Below are positions 1-8,420 of a stretch of 64,000 bases of DNA, one piece after another. The translations under genes and the position numbers were made by a program. The stretch is from Paulinella micropora (lineage: Eukaryota; Cercozoa; Imbricatea; Euglyphida; Paulinellidae): positions 201,001 to 265,000 of the forward strand of contig WBZZ01007033.1 of assembly GCA_019918135.1 (NCBI GenBank), written 5' to 3'. How positions within the stretch are numbered: position 1 is the stretch's first letter; each line of letters opens with the position of its first letter. The notes below the pieces were generated by a model. It made no database searches. It saw only the letters and a program-made list of their open reading frames with translations, and was not told where the DNA came from.

Positions 1-1
1 A

Positions 2-502
2 GCACCGGCGCTGGTGCTGCAGACGCAGGCCAACTACTCGTTCTCCAACGTGAACACGTTCGCCAATGCCGGCCAGCGCGGCTGGGGCCAGCAGAAGAAG
101 CAGGGCCACCAGGCCGCCAGCGGCGGCTACAAGTTCAACGAGCTGTACATCCGCGACATGCGCGCGCCCGGCCCCCCCGTCATGACGGACGAGCAGGCCA
201 GCCGCTGTGTGCGCCCCGGCGCCGTGGCGAGCGTGGGGTTCTCGATCCGTGCGAGTTTCGACCCGCTGTCGCAGGGCGCGCTGTGCCTCAAACGGGTGCC
301 CAAGTTCCTGTTCCTCTGGGACGCGGAAAACGCCTTTGACCAGGCCACCGACCCGGCCGAGCAGGCGTCGGACTGTGCGGGGTGGGAGGAGGGCGGCTAC
401 GCGCCCGGCGAGAGACGCGACACCACGACGGTGGCGGTTGTGTCGGGGGGCGTGGTGCAGGAGCCCGACGACGACGCCAACGTCATCATCGACGACGTGT
501 AA
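2..502 (+). CDS. 3' end of an unidentified protein gene
   Basis: The open frame enters from the left edge and ends at a TAA (500-502), so only about 166 C-terminal residues are visible. No family is recognised. The segment is Gln/Ala/Gly-rich at first, has a mixed middle with hydrophobic stretches such as KFLFLWDAENAF, and ends in a strongly acidic tail (EPDDDANVIIDDV). An acidic tail is also seen in other genes of this block. Codon use is GC-rich like its neighbours. The following 250 bases are AT-rich with attaaaag-type motifs, consistent with a transcript 3' end. The start lies outside the window. Confidence 0.6.
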   Translation, partial: APALVLQTQANYSFSNVNTFANAGQRGWGQQKKQGHQAASGGYKFNELYIRDMRAPGPPVMTDEQASRCVRPGAVASVGFSIRASFDPLSQGALCLKRVPKFLFLWDAENAFDQATDPAEQASDCAGWEEGGYAPGERRDTTTVAVVSGGVVQEPDDDANVIIDDV

Positions 503-756
503 AAAACACAAGACGAGGCCTTCTCTCTCCACCTTAATATCACTCTGACATTTTCCCTCTTCCCCCCTTTTTGTTGGTTGTCCGGTCCTTTTCACTGCCG
601 GAGAAAAGTAAAAATTTGCATTAAAAGAAAACTTGTGGAGCCTATTCCGGCGTCATTGAGGGGGTCTTCTTGTTCGTTTCAGAAAAAAAGGGGGCGAAGA
701 ATTCCTCACCCCTGGTTTTAATACCTGTTGGCCAGCGCCGGTGTACAGAAACCGTT

Positions 757-1227
757 TTATTGTCCTGTCGATGGTGGCGTGCGCACAAAGACGACTTGGT
801 GTTTATACCGTTCGGCACGGTTCTTGCCCGCCCAGGCCGGGGGCGCACAGACGCGCAGGTGTGGCACGTACAGAAAGTGTCTGTCGCGGTCGGCGACGCG
901 CGGCGCAGCTGATTTGCGGCGCTGCCCGCCGCGCCTTTGCGTGCCTTCGCCGGGATCCTTGAGCGGCAGGGGGTGGTCCCACACAACCCGCCCGGGCCGC
1001 GCGCTCTCGCCGGACGCCTCCGAGCGCGAATGCGACCCCGTGCCCGCCACGAGCTCGGCCAGCCTCTGCCGGTGCTCGTCGATCATGTTCCACTCTAGTA
1101 TCGCGTGGAACTTCTTGAGATCGGACAGCACTTGCGCCTCCGGGTCGCGGGTTTCTCCGTAGCGCACGAGACCCTCGCTGTCCTGCAGGAACTGGTTGAC
1201 CGCCCAGAGCCAGAAAGCCTCGTTCAT
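757..1227 (-). CDS. Small orphan protein with basic C-terminal half
   Basis: The frame gives 156 residues from an ATG at 1227 to TAA. The frame stays open further upstream, but that part runs through a G/C homopolymer tract and translates to low-complexity Pro/Phe, so I chose the ATG at 1227. The N-terminal 60 residues look helical (MNEAFWLWAVNQFLQDSEG) and mix acidic and hydrophobic residues. The C-terminal half is rich in Arg, Lys and Pro. No domain is recognised. It is divergently paired with the gene at 1521, and the 293-base spacer is G-rich. It converges on the gene ending at 502. Confidence 0.55.
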   Translation of the reverse strand: MNEAFWLWAVNQFLQDSEGLVRYGETRDPEAQVLSDLKKFHAILEWNMIDEHRQRLAELVAGTGSHSRSEASGESARPGRVVWDHPLPLKDPGEGTQRRGGQRRKSAAPRVADRDRHFLYVPHLRVCAPPAWAGKNRAERYKHQVVFVRTPPSTGQ

Positions 1228-1520
1228 CTGTACTTTTTTTGTGGTTGCCAAGGAACCAAAGAGTGGGAGGGCCCGGGGGGGGGGGATGTGTGTTTCTGCG
1301 TGTGGGGGAGGGAGGGGGCAACGGCAGGAAGAACAAAGACGGAGGGACAGGAAAATTGGGGGGGGGGGGAGGCAGGCACAAAAAAAAGGGTGAAAAGAAG
1401 GGCGGCGGGGGGGGGGGGTGGATGTTTTTGAAAAAACAAGGGGAGGGGGGGGGAGAAGCGCGAGGGGGAGTAGTGTGAATCGGCGGCAAAGGAAAAAAAG
1501 GGAGGCGACAGAACGACAAG
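1228..1520. promoter_or_regulatory. G-homopolymer-rich divergent intergenic region
   Basis: This spacer lies between two divergently oriented genes and is almost entirely purine on the + strand from 1262 to 1510, with many G runs of 6-10. Similar tracts precede many other gene starts in this block, so it is a candidate promoter or G-quadruplex region. No TATA-like motif is obvious. Confidence 0.35.
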
Positions 1521-1913
1521 ATGTCGGCCGAGGCCACTGTCGCGCCGCACGGCCCGAAGAAAAGCTACCGACAGCCGTGCAGTCACCATCAGACGCACCA
1601 CGTGCTGTGCAAGGGCAAGGTGCTTTATTTCCAGAACGACCCCTGGATCGCACTGCGCACGGCCCGCGTGTGTCCCGTGCCCCTGACCACGAACAAGTGC
1701 GTGGAAGCCCTGCTGGGCCTGCTCAACTTCGAGTTCATCCTGTGGCTGCAATCCTCAAAAGACGCACAATTGCTGCCGAGGGCCTGCCTCGTGGAAAGCG
1801 AACTGACCGTGCACTTCCTGACGCCCGCGCAACTGAGGCTGATCCTAGCGCTGAAGCCCCCGCTGTTCGACCAAGATTGTCCCTTACGCCGCGGCAAGGA
1901 ACACAAAGAATAG
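1521..1913 (+). CDS. Small orphan protein
   Basis: The frame encodes 130 residues from ATG 1521 to a TAG at 1911-1913. The N-terminus has a His/Cys cluster (CSHHQTHHVLCKGK) that might bind metal. It is followed by a compact mixed alpha/beta-looking segment with repeated Leu-rich helices (VEALLGLLNFEFILWLQ) and a basic end. No family is recognised. It lies directly downstream of a G-rich spacer shared with the minus-strand gene at 757. The start is the first ATG after the homopolymer tract. Codon use is GC-rich like the rest of the block. Confidence 0.6.
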   Translation: MSAEATVAPHGPKKSYRQPCSHHQTHHVLCKGKVLYFQNDPWIALRTARVCPVPLTTNKCVEALLGLLNFEFILWLQSSKDAQLLPRACLVESELTVHFLTPAQLRLILALKPPLFDQDCPLRRGKEHKE

Positions 1914-2256
1914 ACCTCATTCCTCGGTCCCGTTCCCCCCTCCGTTCCCGTCTTTGTGTTTCGTGTCGCTAGGTCCTCTATCCCCTCCCCGCGGTTTCTT
2001 GCGTTCAGTCTGTTCCCTTTTTTTAATCTGTCTTCTTTGCCCCGCCCCCCCATTGCGCCATGAATTCACCTAGCTTGTCTGTGGTCGCCCCCCCCCCCAC
2101 GCCTCCCTTTGCCCCCGAATAAAAAATGCAGCAAGCTCCGCTTCCAAATAGATCAAAGAGAGGGAGCAAAAAAGGGACCTGGCCTGCCTACTTGGAAGCT
2201 AAGAACGAAAGAAAAGCCGACCTTTTTGTTAATAGCCCCCCTTCCTTCTTCGTTCC
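1914..2256. other. Intergenic, C-rich with AT-rich 3' end signals
   Basis: There is no supported gene. The segment holds pyrimidine-rich runs (C runs near 2047 and 2088-2098) and an AATAAAAAA motif near 2118. The ATG-initiated frame starting near 2136 is a shadow of the next gene. Confidence 0.4.
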
Positions 2257-3239
2257 ATGACGAGCCACGCCCAGAGCTGCTCGGCCTCGTTCCACTGTTT
2301 GCACACAAGTTGCCTTGTGGTCGTCGACATGCAAACCGACTTTTGCGACCCGCGCGGAAAACTGTCGTTGGTCGACGAGGGTCGCAACAACAGTAACGTC
2401 GTCAGGGGCTGCTTCGACAACGTCAAGCGCCTGTTGTCGGAAGTGCCGTTCGGCCTCGTGGTCTGGACGCTCGACACACACCCCGCCGACCACGTCTTCT
2501 TTTTTGATTCCAAAAAAACGCACGCCCTGCTAAAAGCGCAAAAAATCTGCCAGGATCAGATCCAGTACGACTACAAGGGCACCAGCATCACACAGCAGCT
2601 GTACAACAGCACTGCATAGACGGCACGGACGGGCAGAAGGTTACCAAAGAGCTAACTGACTTTGCGCCGCCCTGGGGCACGCCGTCAGGCGAGCTGGTGG
2701 CGGCAGTAGCCGGCGTGGCGGCCGAGGTCCAGACTTATTTCCGCAAGGGCTTTAATCGAGACGTGGACGCCAACTCGGCCGTCTTCGAGAACGACGGCAA
2801 GACCGTAGTCAAATGCCCGGGCCGCACCGGCTCCCACAGCTTGACGGAGATCCTGCGAGCGCGCCAGGTTACGGACGTCCATGTCGGCGGGGTGGCGTCT
2901 GACATTTGCGTCAAACGCACGTGCGAGGACCTGGCGCGCCAGGGCTTCCGCGTGTATGTCGTGGAGGACGCCACGCTGCCCTTCGCCAAAGGGCAGACGC
3001 CGTCTGTGTGGGCCAGAGCGGGAAACGTCAAGGTACTGGCAACAGAGACCGTCATTCGCCAACTCGAGTCCAAGAAATTTACACAGACTGTCCCGCGCCC
3101 GGCACTTGAGGCGAATCGGCAGCTGCACAGTGCCATAAGTTTCAAGCTTGGCATGGGAGCGTTACCGTTGGTACAACAGGGCGCGGCCTCAGCCAACGAC
3201 GAGATCAAGAATCGCGGCACGCCCGAAGTGGCTGTCTAA
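2257..3239 (+). CDS. Nicotinamidase/pyrazinamidase-like isochorismatase-fold hydrolase, frameshifted
   Basis: This is an isochorismatase-superfamily hydrolase of the nicotinamidase (PncA) type, predicted to convert nicotinamide to nicotinate in NAD salvage. The catalytic triad is visible: Asp in VVVDMQTDFC, Lys in YFRKGFNRDVDANSAV and the nucleophilic Cys in GGVASDICVKRT. The metal site is visible as D-x-H-x-x-x-H in TLDTHPADH. The frame starting at ATG 2257 ends in a TAG at 2617-2619. Homology resumes in the -1 frame from about 2600 (CIDGTDG, matching the family's HCVQGT-G segment) and continues to TAA 3239. No long homopolymer lies at the break, so it could be a real mutation or a programmed shift. 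Length, about 325 codons, is longer than bacterial PncA. The next ORF overlaps its 3' end by 92 bases. Confidence 0.82.
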
Positions 3240-4398
3240 ATGCCTTCAAGGGGGCAAGTACATTCCGCGGCTCGTGGGAGACCCCGCGTGCCCCCGCAAC
3301 GCGTGCTTCAACCGGGAGGCGCACCAGCCGCAAGACAACGAACCGCGGGTGGAATTCGGCAGGGTGCTGCCCAACGCCAAGGCGGCGACTTTGTACAGCG
3401 ACGCCTTCGTCCCGGACAAGCAAAGAGTGGCAGCGCTGGCCGACGTGTGGAAGCCGTTCTCGGGCTCCATAGGGCCCAACCTCGTGCTGTTCTGGCCCAA
3501 AAAGGGCGCCAAGCCCGCAGATCTGAGGTACGGCGAAAACAGGGTCAACGTCTTCAGCGACCGTCTGCCACATACCAAGGGCGAAAATTGCGGCTGCCCC
3601 CGTTGCCTGCTGCGGGAGACGCTCACCTTCCGTAACAACCACGCTATCGCGCTGCTGGACCTGCTGAGACAGTCGCTGCTCAGCGCGCTCGAGCTGTCCG
3701 CCGGTCGTAAAGACGGCATGTTTGTCTGTTACAACAAACCAGAAACCAAGGCCCTGGCTGGTGACTCCATTGAGGCGAACGCCGCGGTCGCGCTGTTGTT
3801 CGCCATCCTGTACGACCGGGCCAAAGCCGAACTCTCTGCTGGCGCGGCGGAGCGTGTCAGCCAGGCCGACGTCCTGCGCACCGCGATGGGGTGGGGCTGG
3901 CGCACGTACTTCCAGACGTTTACGAACTCCGCGCAAGAAGAGGCTGCGCCGATCTTCTCGGTCTGTTCGCCGCACTTCCAGTGCCTGTTCTACCCGCAGC
4001 ACGAGGGTCGGCAGGCGACAATTGATTCGCTGTCAAGGTTCCTCGGGGATACTGAGTATATTGACAGAGTTTGGCGCGAACAGTGGCTAGACGACCAGTA
4101 CATCAGTGTAAGGATGATGCTTACCTCTGGCCACGTGACGGCCCGGGCCCGGGCGAAGTACTTGTTGCGACATTATGAAGCGCTAATCACCAAGGTGCTA
4201 CAGCCGCAGCTGCTGGCCTCCAGCAAAATGGCCGACACTCACGCCTGCACCAAGCGCAGCTTCGCAGATGCGGACGACGCGCTGGGGCTACTCGAGAGCA
4301 ACCACGTCAAAAACAACCTGGCACAAGAGGCGCCAGGCATTGAGAAGCAGGAGGTCAGCGTGTGCGTGCATTGCCAAGTGGCGTGCCTTGACGAGTAA
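3148..4398 (+). CDS. Orphan protein overlapping the nicotinamidase gene
   Basis: The 416-codon frame ends at TAA 4398. Its only early ATG (3148) lies inside the nicotinamidase frame, and its translation looks protein-like only from about 3225, exactly where the upstream gene stops. Either it starts by re-initiation or it is the second half of one protein reached by a +1 shift at GTC-TAA-A. No known family was recognised. Visible features are a Cys pair (NCGCPRC), a mostly helical middle and a final Cys-rich tail (CVHCQVAC). An AATTAAAA motif follows 15 bases after the stop (4413-4420). Function is unknown; co-location with a nicotinamidase makes a nucleotide or NAD-linked role possible but unproven. 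Confidence 0.6.
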   Translation: MAWERYRWYNRARPQPTTRSRIAARPKWLSKCLQGGKYIPRLVGDPACPRNACFNREAHQPQDNEPRVEFGRVLPNAKAATLYSDAFVPDKQRVAALADVWKPFSGSIGPNLVLFWPKKGAKPADLRYGENRVNVFSDRLPHTKGENCGCPRCLLRETLTFRNNHAIALLDLLRQSLLSALELSAGRKDGMFVCYNKPETKALAGDSIEANAAVALLFAILYDRAKAELSAGAAERVSQADVLRTAMGWGWRTYFQTFTNSAQEEAAPIFSVCSPHFQCLFYPQHEGRQATIDSLSRFLGDTEYIDRVWREQWLDDQYISVRMMLTSGHVTARARAKYLLRHYEALITKVLQPQLLASSKMADTHACTKRSFADADDALGLLESNHVKNNLAQEAPGIEKQEVSVCVHCQVACLDE

Positions 4399-4412
4399 AC
4401 TCTTCTTGACGA

Positions 4413-4420
4413 AATTAAAA
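4413..4420 (+). terminator. AATTAAAA 3'-end motif
   Basis: The AATTAAAA motif lies 15 bases after the stop of the gene ending at 4398 and is followed by a T run. The same motif recurs after other gene ends in this block. Confidence 0.35.
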
Positions 4421-4623
4421 ACAGTTTTTTTTATTGATTTGTTTTTTTTACTGTTGTTCGTCTATGTCTGTGACTATGACCAAGCCGGGGCGCACAATTC
4501 TGAACCGTGTAATAGCTGCGCGGGTGATTCGCGTGCAAGAGAAAATACCTAGTTGTTGCAACTGCCCGAGACGACCTAGGTGTTCAAAGACGCGATCATC
4601 CAGCTGTTCACAACTGTCTAACG

Positions 4624-5541
4624 TCAATGTTCTAGCGGATCACACAATTGAGCAACCCCGGCAGGAGTAATATTTGCCCAGTCCAGATTCAGGACCCGCA
4701 AGTCTTTTAGGTGCTGCAATTGTCTTACTGCTGCATCGGTGAGTTGGGTGCAACCGTAGAGGTTTAACGCCTGCAGCGCCGTTGGCAGATATTGTAGGTA
4801 CGTCTCCTCCACATTGGTGCAGTTTTCCAGGCTCAAATAGTGCAAGTGGCGCAACGCCCGTAGGTGTGCGAACCCCGTGCCTGTGACACTTGTACACGAG
4901 CTTAGATATAACTTTGCCAAATACGCTACGGGGCGCAAATGCCGGAGCCCCTCATCAGTCAGAAAGGTATTTCCTCCCAGGTCTAGAATTCGCAGATTGG
5001 TCAGACCGGAGAGCGGGCGCAATTGCCGGTCGCCGAGGGGGCAGCGGCCGAGTTGCAGCAATTGTAGTCGACCGAGTCTCTCCAGAAACCGGACATTAGT
5101 CAGTTGGCTGAGTAAGCCCAGATCTAGATAGATTAGGTTGCTGAGATTGGACAATCTGGCCAAGCCCGCGCTCGTAATTAGGTCACAACGAAAGAGTTTG
5201 AGCCGCGTTAACATCAGTAGGCCGGCCACCGCGGCCAGCGCGTCGTCATCACTGCTTCTACAGTTGGTCAGGTTCAAGGTCCGCAATTCGGTTAGGGGCG
5301 CCAGCCAGCTGAGATCTGTCAGTGTACGGCAACCACGCAGGCTCAGCTGCCGCAGGCGCCCGCCGGCCGGCACGATGGTCCAGGGTCTACTTAGGAACGG
5401 GTCGAGTTCGGCCAGCAACAAGGTGAGCGGCCGGACCTGCGTCAGGTAAGCGGCTAGCGCTTCGGGGCTGACTCCCGTGCAGCGATCAAGGTTCAGCCAA
5501 CGGTCGCACCAGGCCCCCGCAGTCAGCGAGCAATGGCTCCC
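4624..5541 (-). CDS. Leucine-rich repeat (AMN1/RNI-like) protein, 5' end unclear
   Basis: The open frame encodes at least ten leucine-rich repeats of the cysteine-containing, F-box-associated (AMN1/RNI) type, with units such as LTNLRILDLGGN and LHYLSLENCTNV at about 24-26 residue spacing. Such proteins usually act as substrate receptors in SCF ubiquitin ligases. The frame is open back to a TGA at 5542-5544 but has no ATG near that end. Residues there (AWCDRWLNLD) look like the end of an F-box, so the N-terminal F-box is probably lost to a frameshift or truncation; an ATG in another frame lies nearby. The gene ends with TGA at 4624. It is one of several F-box/LRR genes in the window. Confidence 0.7.
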   Translation of the reverse strand, partial: GSHCSLTAGAWCDRWLNLDRCTGVSPEALAAYLTQVRPLTLLLAELDPFLSRPWTIVPAGGRLRQLSLRGCRTLTDLSWLAPLTELRTLNLTNCRSSDDDALAAVAGLLMLTRLKLFRCDLITSAGLARLSNLSNLIYLDLGLLSQLTNVRFLERLGRLQLLQLGRCPLGDRQLRPLSGLTNLRILDLGGNTFLTDEGLRHLRPVAYLAKLYLSSCTSVTGTGFAHLRALRHLHYLSLENCTNVEETYLQYLPTALQALNLYGCTQLTDAAVRQLQHLKDLRVLNLDWANITPAGVAQLCDPLEH

Positions 5542-5700
5542 TCAATGCTGTCAACATTGGGTTTGCGCAATGGCGAGCCCATTGTGTGTCCCCAATGGAC
5601 CTTTTCGCATCGTGGCGGCCCCCTCCTCCCCCCCCCCACCCTTGCTCTTTCTGCCTATCGTGGTCTATGATCTTTGGTGATAATGACCTTATAGAAGATT
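5542..5700. repeat. CCCATTG/GCATCGTGGCGGCCCC module
   Basis: This stretch carries several CCATTG/CAATG words and a TTTCGCATCGTGGCGGCCCC stretch near 5606. A closely similar module is found at about 11,858-11,965. Both copies are followed by a TG-rich minisatellite, which suggests one duplicated composite repeat. Confidence 0.45.
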
Positions 5701-5710
5701 CGGTCCTTTG

Positions 5711-6145
5711 TTTAGGTGTGTGTGATTTTGCGAATGTGTGAGTGTGCGTGATTTTGCGAACGTGTGTGTGAATGTGTGTATGTGTGTGATTATGTGAACG
5801 TGTGTGTGTGTGATTCTGCGAATGTGTGTGAATTTGTGAATGTGTGTATGCGGGTTTGTGTATGTGATTATGCGAACGTGTCTGTGATTCTGCGAATGTG
5901 TGTGAATTTGTGAATGTGTGTGTGAGATTTCTTGTGTGTGTGTATGCGGGTTTGTGATTGTGTGTGTGATTAAGCGAACGTGTGTGTGATTATGTGAACG
6001 TGTGTGTGTGATTCTGCGAATGTGTGTGAATTTGTGAATGCGTGTGTGAGATTTCTTATGTCTGTCTGTATGTGGGTTTGTGAATGTGCGTGTGTGTGAT
6101 TTGGCGAATGTGTGAACGTGTGAACGTGTGTGTGTGTTACTGATT
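5711..6145. repeat. TG-rich minisatellite
   Basis: Imperfect tandem units built from TGTGTGTGATTCTGCGAA and TGTGTGAATTTGTGAA words fill this interval. No supported gene is present. Open frames on the minus strand are His/Thr-rich artefacts of the repeat. Confidence 0.8.
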
Positions 6146-6345
6146 GTACATACACGCTCTCAGCCTTTGGAGACGATGATATTGGCAAGGACATTAAGCA
6201 GTTTGTCTTTCACACACACAAAATTGTAGTAAATCTCTTTTTCTCTTTCTTTTTTTAGTGGTTCCGCGCCCCCCCCCCCTCTTCCGGAGGGGCACTTGAT
6301 CTTTCTTGTTTTCTTTTTTTTGCGCTTCGCAATCATCTCACACAC

Positions 6346-7296
6346 ATGCCAAAGCGTTCTAAGCGTTCCAACACTCGCCAACGCGCTTACGTCAAGCCTC
6401 CACGAAAGCGATATCACCTCAACTCCACCCCTGTCGCGCGGAAGCAAAGGGAGTTTGCCTGTGGGGCATTTTGGTTCCTTTTCGCGAGCGAGTTTGCTTT
6501 GATTGCTCCCTTCCTGTCCCTCAAGGACTTCCAATGCCTGTTCCATGCCTTTGCTGGCACCAGCTTTTTCAAAAGGAAACCACACTCGCTTGGTGCTCAG
6601 TTGTGGAGCTCTTACCTACTGTGCTCAAACATAAGAATGCCACTAGTTTATTTCGTGGAAGGACATACGTGAAAAACTGTAGTCCGAGACACCCTAGCGT
6701 ACATGATCGGAGAGAGCAGCATAGTTAACGGTCTGTGGCCTACTGATTGGCCTTGTGCCCGCTGCCTTAGACGAAGGGCAGTGACATGGGGAATACCATT
6801 GTACCATTATTGCCATGTGTGTCTGCGGAACGAAAGATCGCACCTAGTAGCAGACCTAGAGGCCATAAGAAAAAGCTTTGTACTTAATATCTTGCAAGTA
6901 GACCTGGAGCTATTAGACGTAATTAGGAGCTGTTGGGACGTCAGTTACCGCCAGGAGTTTCTCCAGGTGATCCAGACCATGGACTTTGCGTGCACGTACA
7001 AGGGGACGGGGTGGAAACGTATACTCTTCGTGCCCATCCAACAAGGACTGCTCGTGTGGGGTCTTTTCCAGACTAATCTCGCCCCTCACGTCAGACAAAA
7101 CCAAGACAGAATTACAGCTGAACGCTATCAAATGAGCGAAAAACACTTTCAGTTGTTGCAGGACAATCTCCAAAAAACAGAAGCCTTCCTCAACCAGGCT
7201 AGAGAAGCCAGCGTACTCGGGAATGAGGAGATGGCGCCGTGTGGCCTACAGCTACAACATATGCTGCCAACAGGGGGGTTCCTCGCAGGCCCTTGA
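6346..7296 (+). CDS. F-box-like protein with in-frame TGA
   Basis: Two open frames in the same phase are separated by a single TGA (6670-6672). The first part has a basic N-terminus (MPKRSKRSNTRQRAYVK) and then a segment resembling an F-box (ALIAPFLSLKDFQCLF, ending in QLWSSYL). After the TGA the frame continues with a Cys-rich WPCARC...YHYCHVC element that could bind zinc, then helices to TGA 7296. F-box proteins link substrates to SCF ubiquitin ligases. The continuity of phase and of protein-like composition suggests one gene of about 316 codons, either broken by a nonsense change or read through. If the TGA is a true stop, the downstream part would need to start at the ATG 6703. Confidence 0.55.
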
Positions 7297-7410
7297 AGGG
7301 CGGCGCAACACCAAAAAAAAAACTTTGAGCTCTTATTAAACTATACTGTGGTGGAAGAATACAAGGGGGAGAGTTAAAGGACCTTTCTCTCTCACTTCTT
7401 GTGGTTGCAG

Positions 7411-7413
7411 CGC

Positions 7414-7448
<35 letters not shown>

Positions 7449-7449
7449 T
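7411..7449. repeat. AG dinucleotide microsatellite
   Basis: An interrupted AG/GA run lies between the F-box-like gene and the Kelch gene, within the presumed promoter of the latter. Confidence 0.85.
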
Positions 7450-7501
7450 TTCTTTTTTTTTCGTTTGTGTACAGCCCTTCCTGGTTCTTACGAACGTGAC
7501 A

Positions 7502-8317
7502 ATGTCGCAAAGCCGTGCCGCCGTTCCGCCCAATAACCCTGCACCAGCGCCCGACGATGCCTCGTCGAAACGCGCGGTGTACGTGTTCGGCGGCTGGGGG
7601 GCATCACGTTCGGCCGAAACCCTGACCGCCGAAGGCTGGAAGGCTACTGTGTGGAGCCCGCCGACGGCCAGCAGCGGGCATTTGGGTCTAGTGCTGCGGG
7701 GCAAGCTGTATGTTGTGGGCGGGCGCAGGAGCGACGACGACGGCCAGCTGCTCCGCGCCGATGAGTGCTACGACCCCCGTGACAACCGCTGGGAGGCCAA
7801 GGAGGGCCTGCCGTGCGATTACGAGGACCTCACGGGCGCGGTCCTGCACGACCGTCTGTACGTCGTGCTGTCCGACCGACAGATGCACAACTCGCTGCTG
7901 GTGTACGACGAAAAGACCGACGCCTGGCTAACGCGCTGCGCTCCCCCCACCAAACGCCACCAGGCCCGGCTCGCGGCTTTGGGCAACTCTTTGTACTTGA
8001 TCGGGGGCCACAACCACGACTGGAGCCTGCGGAGAGTGGAGAAGTACGACCCAGTGCGCAACGAGTGGCGGTCAGCGCGCAGGCTGAAGCTGGGTCGTCA
8101 CGACTTTTCGGCTCAGGTCTTCCGGGACAAGCTGTATGTGATCGGAGGCACCAATTTTTTCCCAGACACCGAGATGGAGCTAGAGGAGGTAGAGTGCTAC
8201 GACCCCAAAGCGCAGAAGTGGTCACTAGAAAGTAAGCCTATGGTCGAGGAGCGTCTGGAGGCGTGCTGCGCTGTGCTCGCGCTTGAGCGTCCGGCCAAGC
8301 GCCAGCGTCTTGAGTGA
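7502..8317 (+). CDS. Kelch-repeat protein
   Basis: The 271-residue protein is built of about five Kelch repeats. Each has the double-Gly plus later Tyr and Trp pattern: VYVFGGWG, LYVVGGRRS...CYDPRDNRW, LYLIGGHNH...KYDPVRNEW and LYVIGGTNF...CYDPKAQKW. The fold is a beta-propeller used as a protein-binding platform, often as a substrate receptor of cullin ligases. There is no BTB or F-box domain, so it is a stand-alone propeller. The N-terminus is Pro/Ala-rich and disordered, and the C-terminus is basic (PAKRQRLE). I chose the ATG at 7502 because the upstream in-frame start at 7496 is non-ATG. An AATTAAAA motif (8328-8335) follows the stop. It converges with the FkbM gene. Confidence 0.88.
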   Translation: MSQSRAAVPPNNPAPAPDDASSKRAVYVFGGWGASRSAETLTAEGWKATVWSPPTASSGHLGLVLRGKLYVVGGRRSDDDGQLLRADECYDPRDNRWEAKEGLPCDYEDLTGAVLHDRLYVVLSDRQMHNSLLVYDEKTDAWLTRCAPPTKRHQARLAALGNSLYLIGGHNHDWSLRRVEKYDPVRNEWRSARRLKLGRHDFSAQVFRDKLYVIGGTNFFPDTEMELEEVECYDPKAQKWSLESKPMVEERLEACCAVLALERPAKRQRLE

Positions 8318-8420
8318 ACTGTTGTAAAATTAAAAGCAATTTCTTTTTGTTTCTTTCTTGTTTTTTGAAATTTAATACCGCAGGCGAGAGTCTTTTTTCA
8401 AATTTAAACGAAATTCTGTT

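Noticed and set aside
1228-1653. Upstream extension of the 757-1227 gene
   Set aside because: It reads through poly-G/C DNA and gives only Pro/Phe-rich low complexity.
2600-2640. A 19-base GT...AG mini-intron in the nicotinamidase gene
   Set aside because: Removing it does not restore the frame in which homology resumes.
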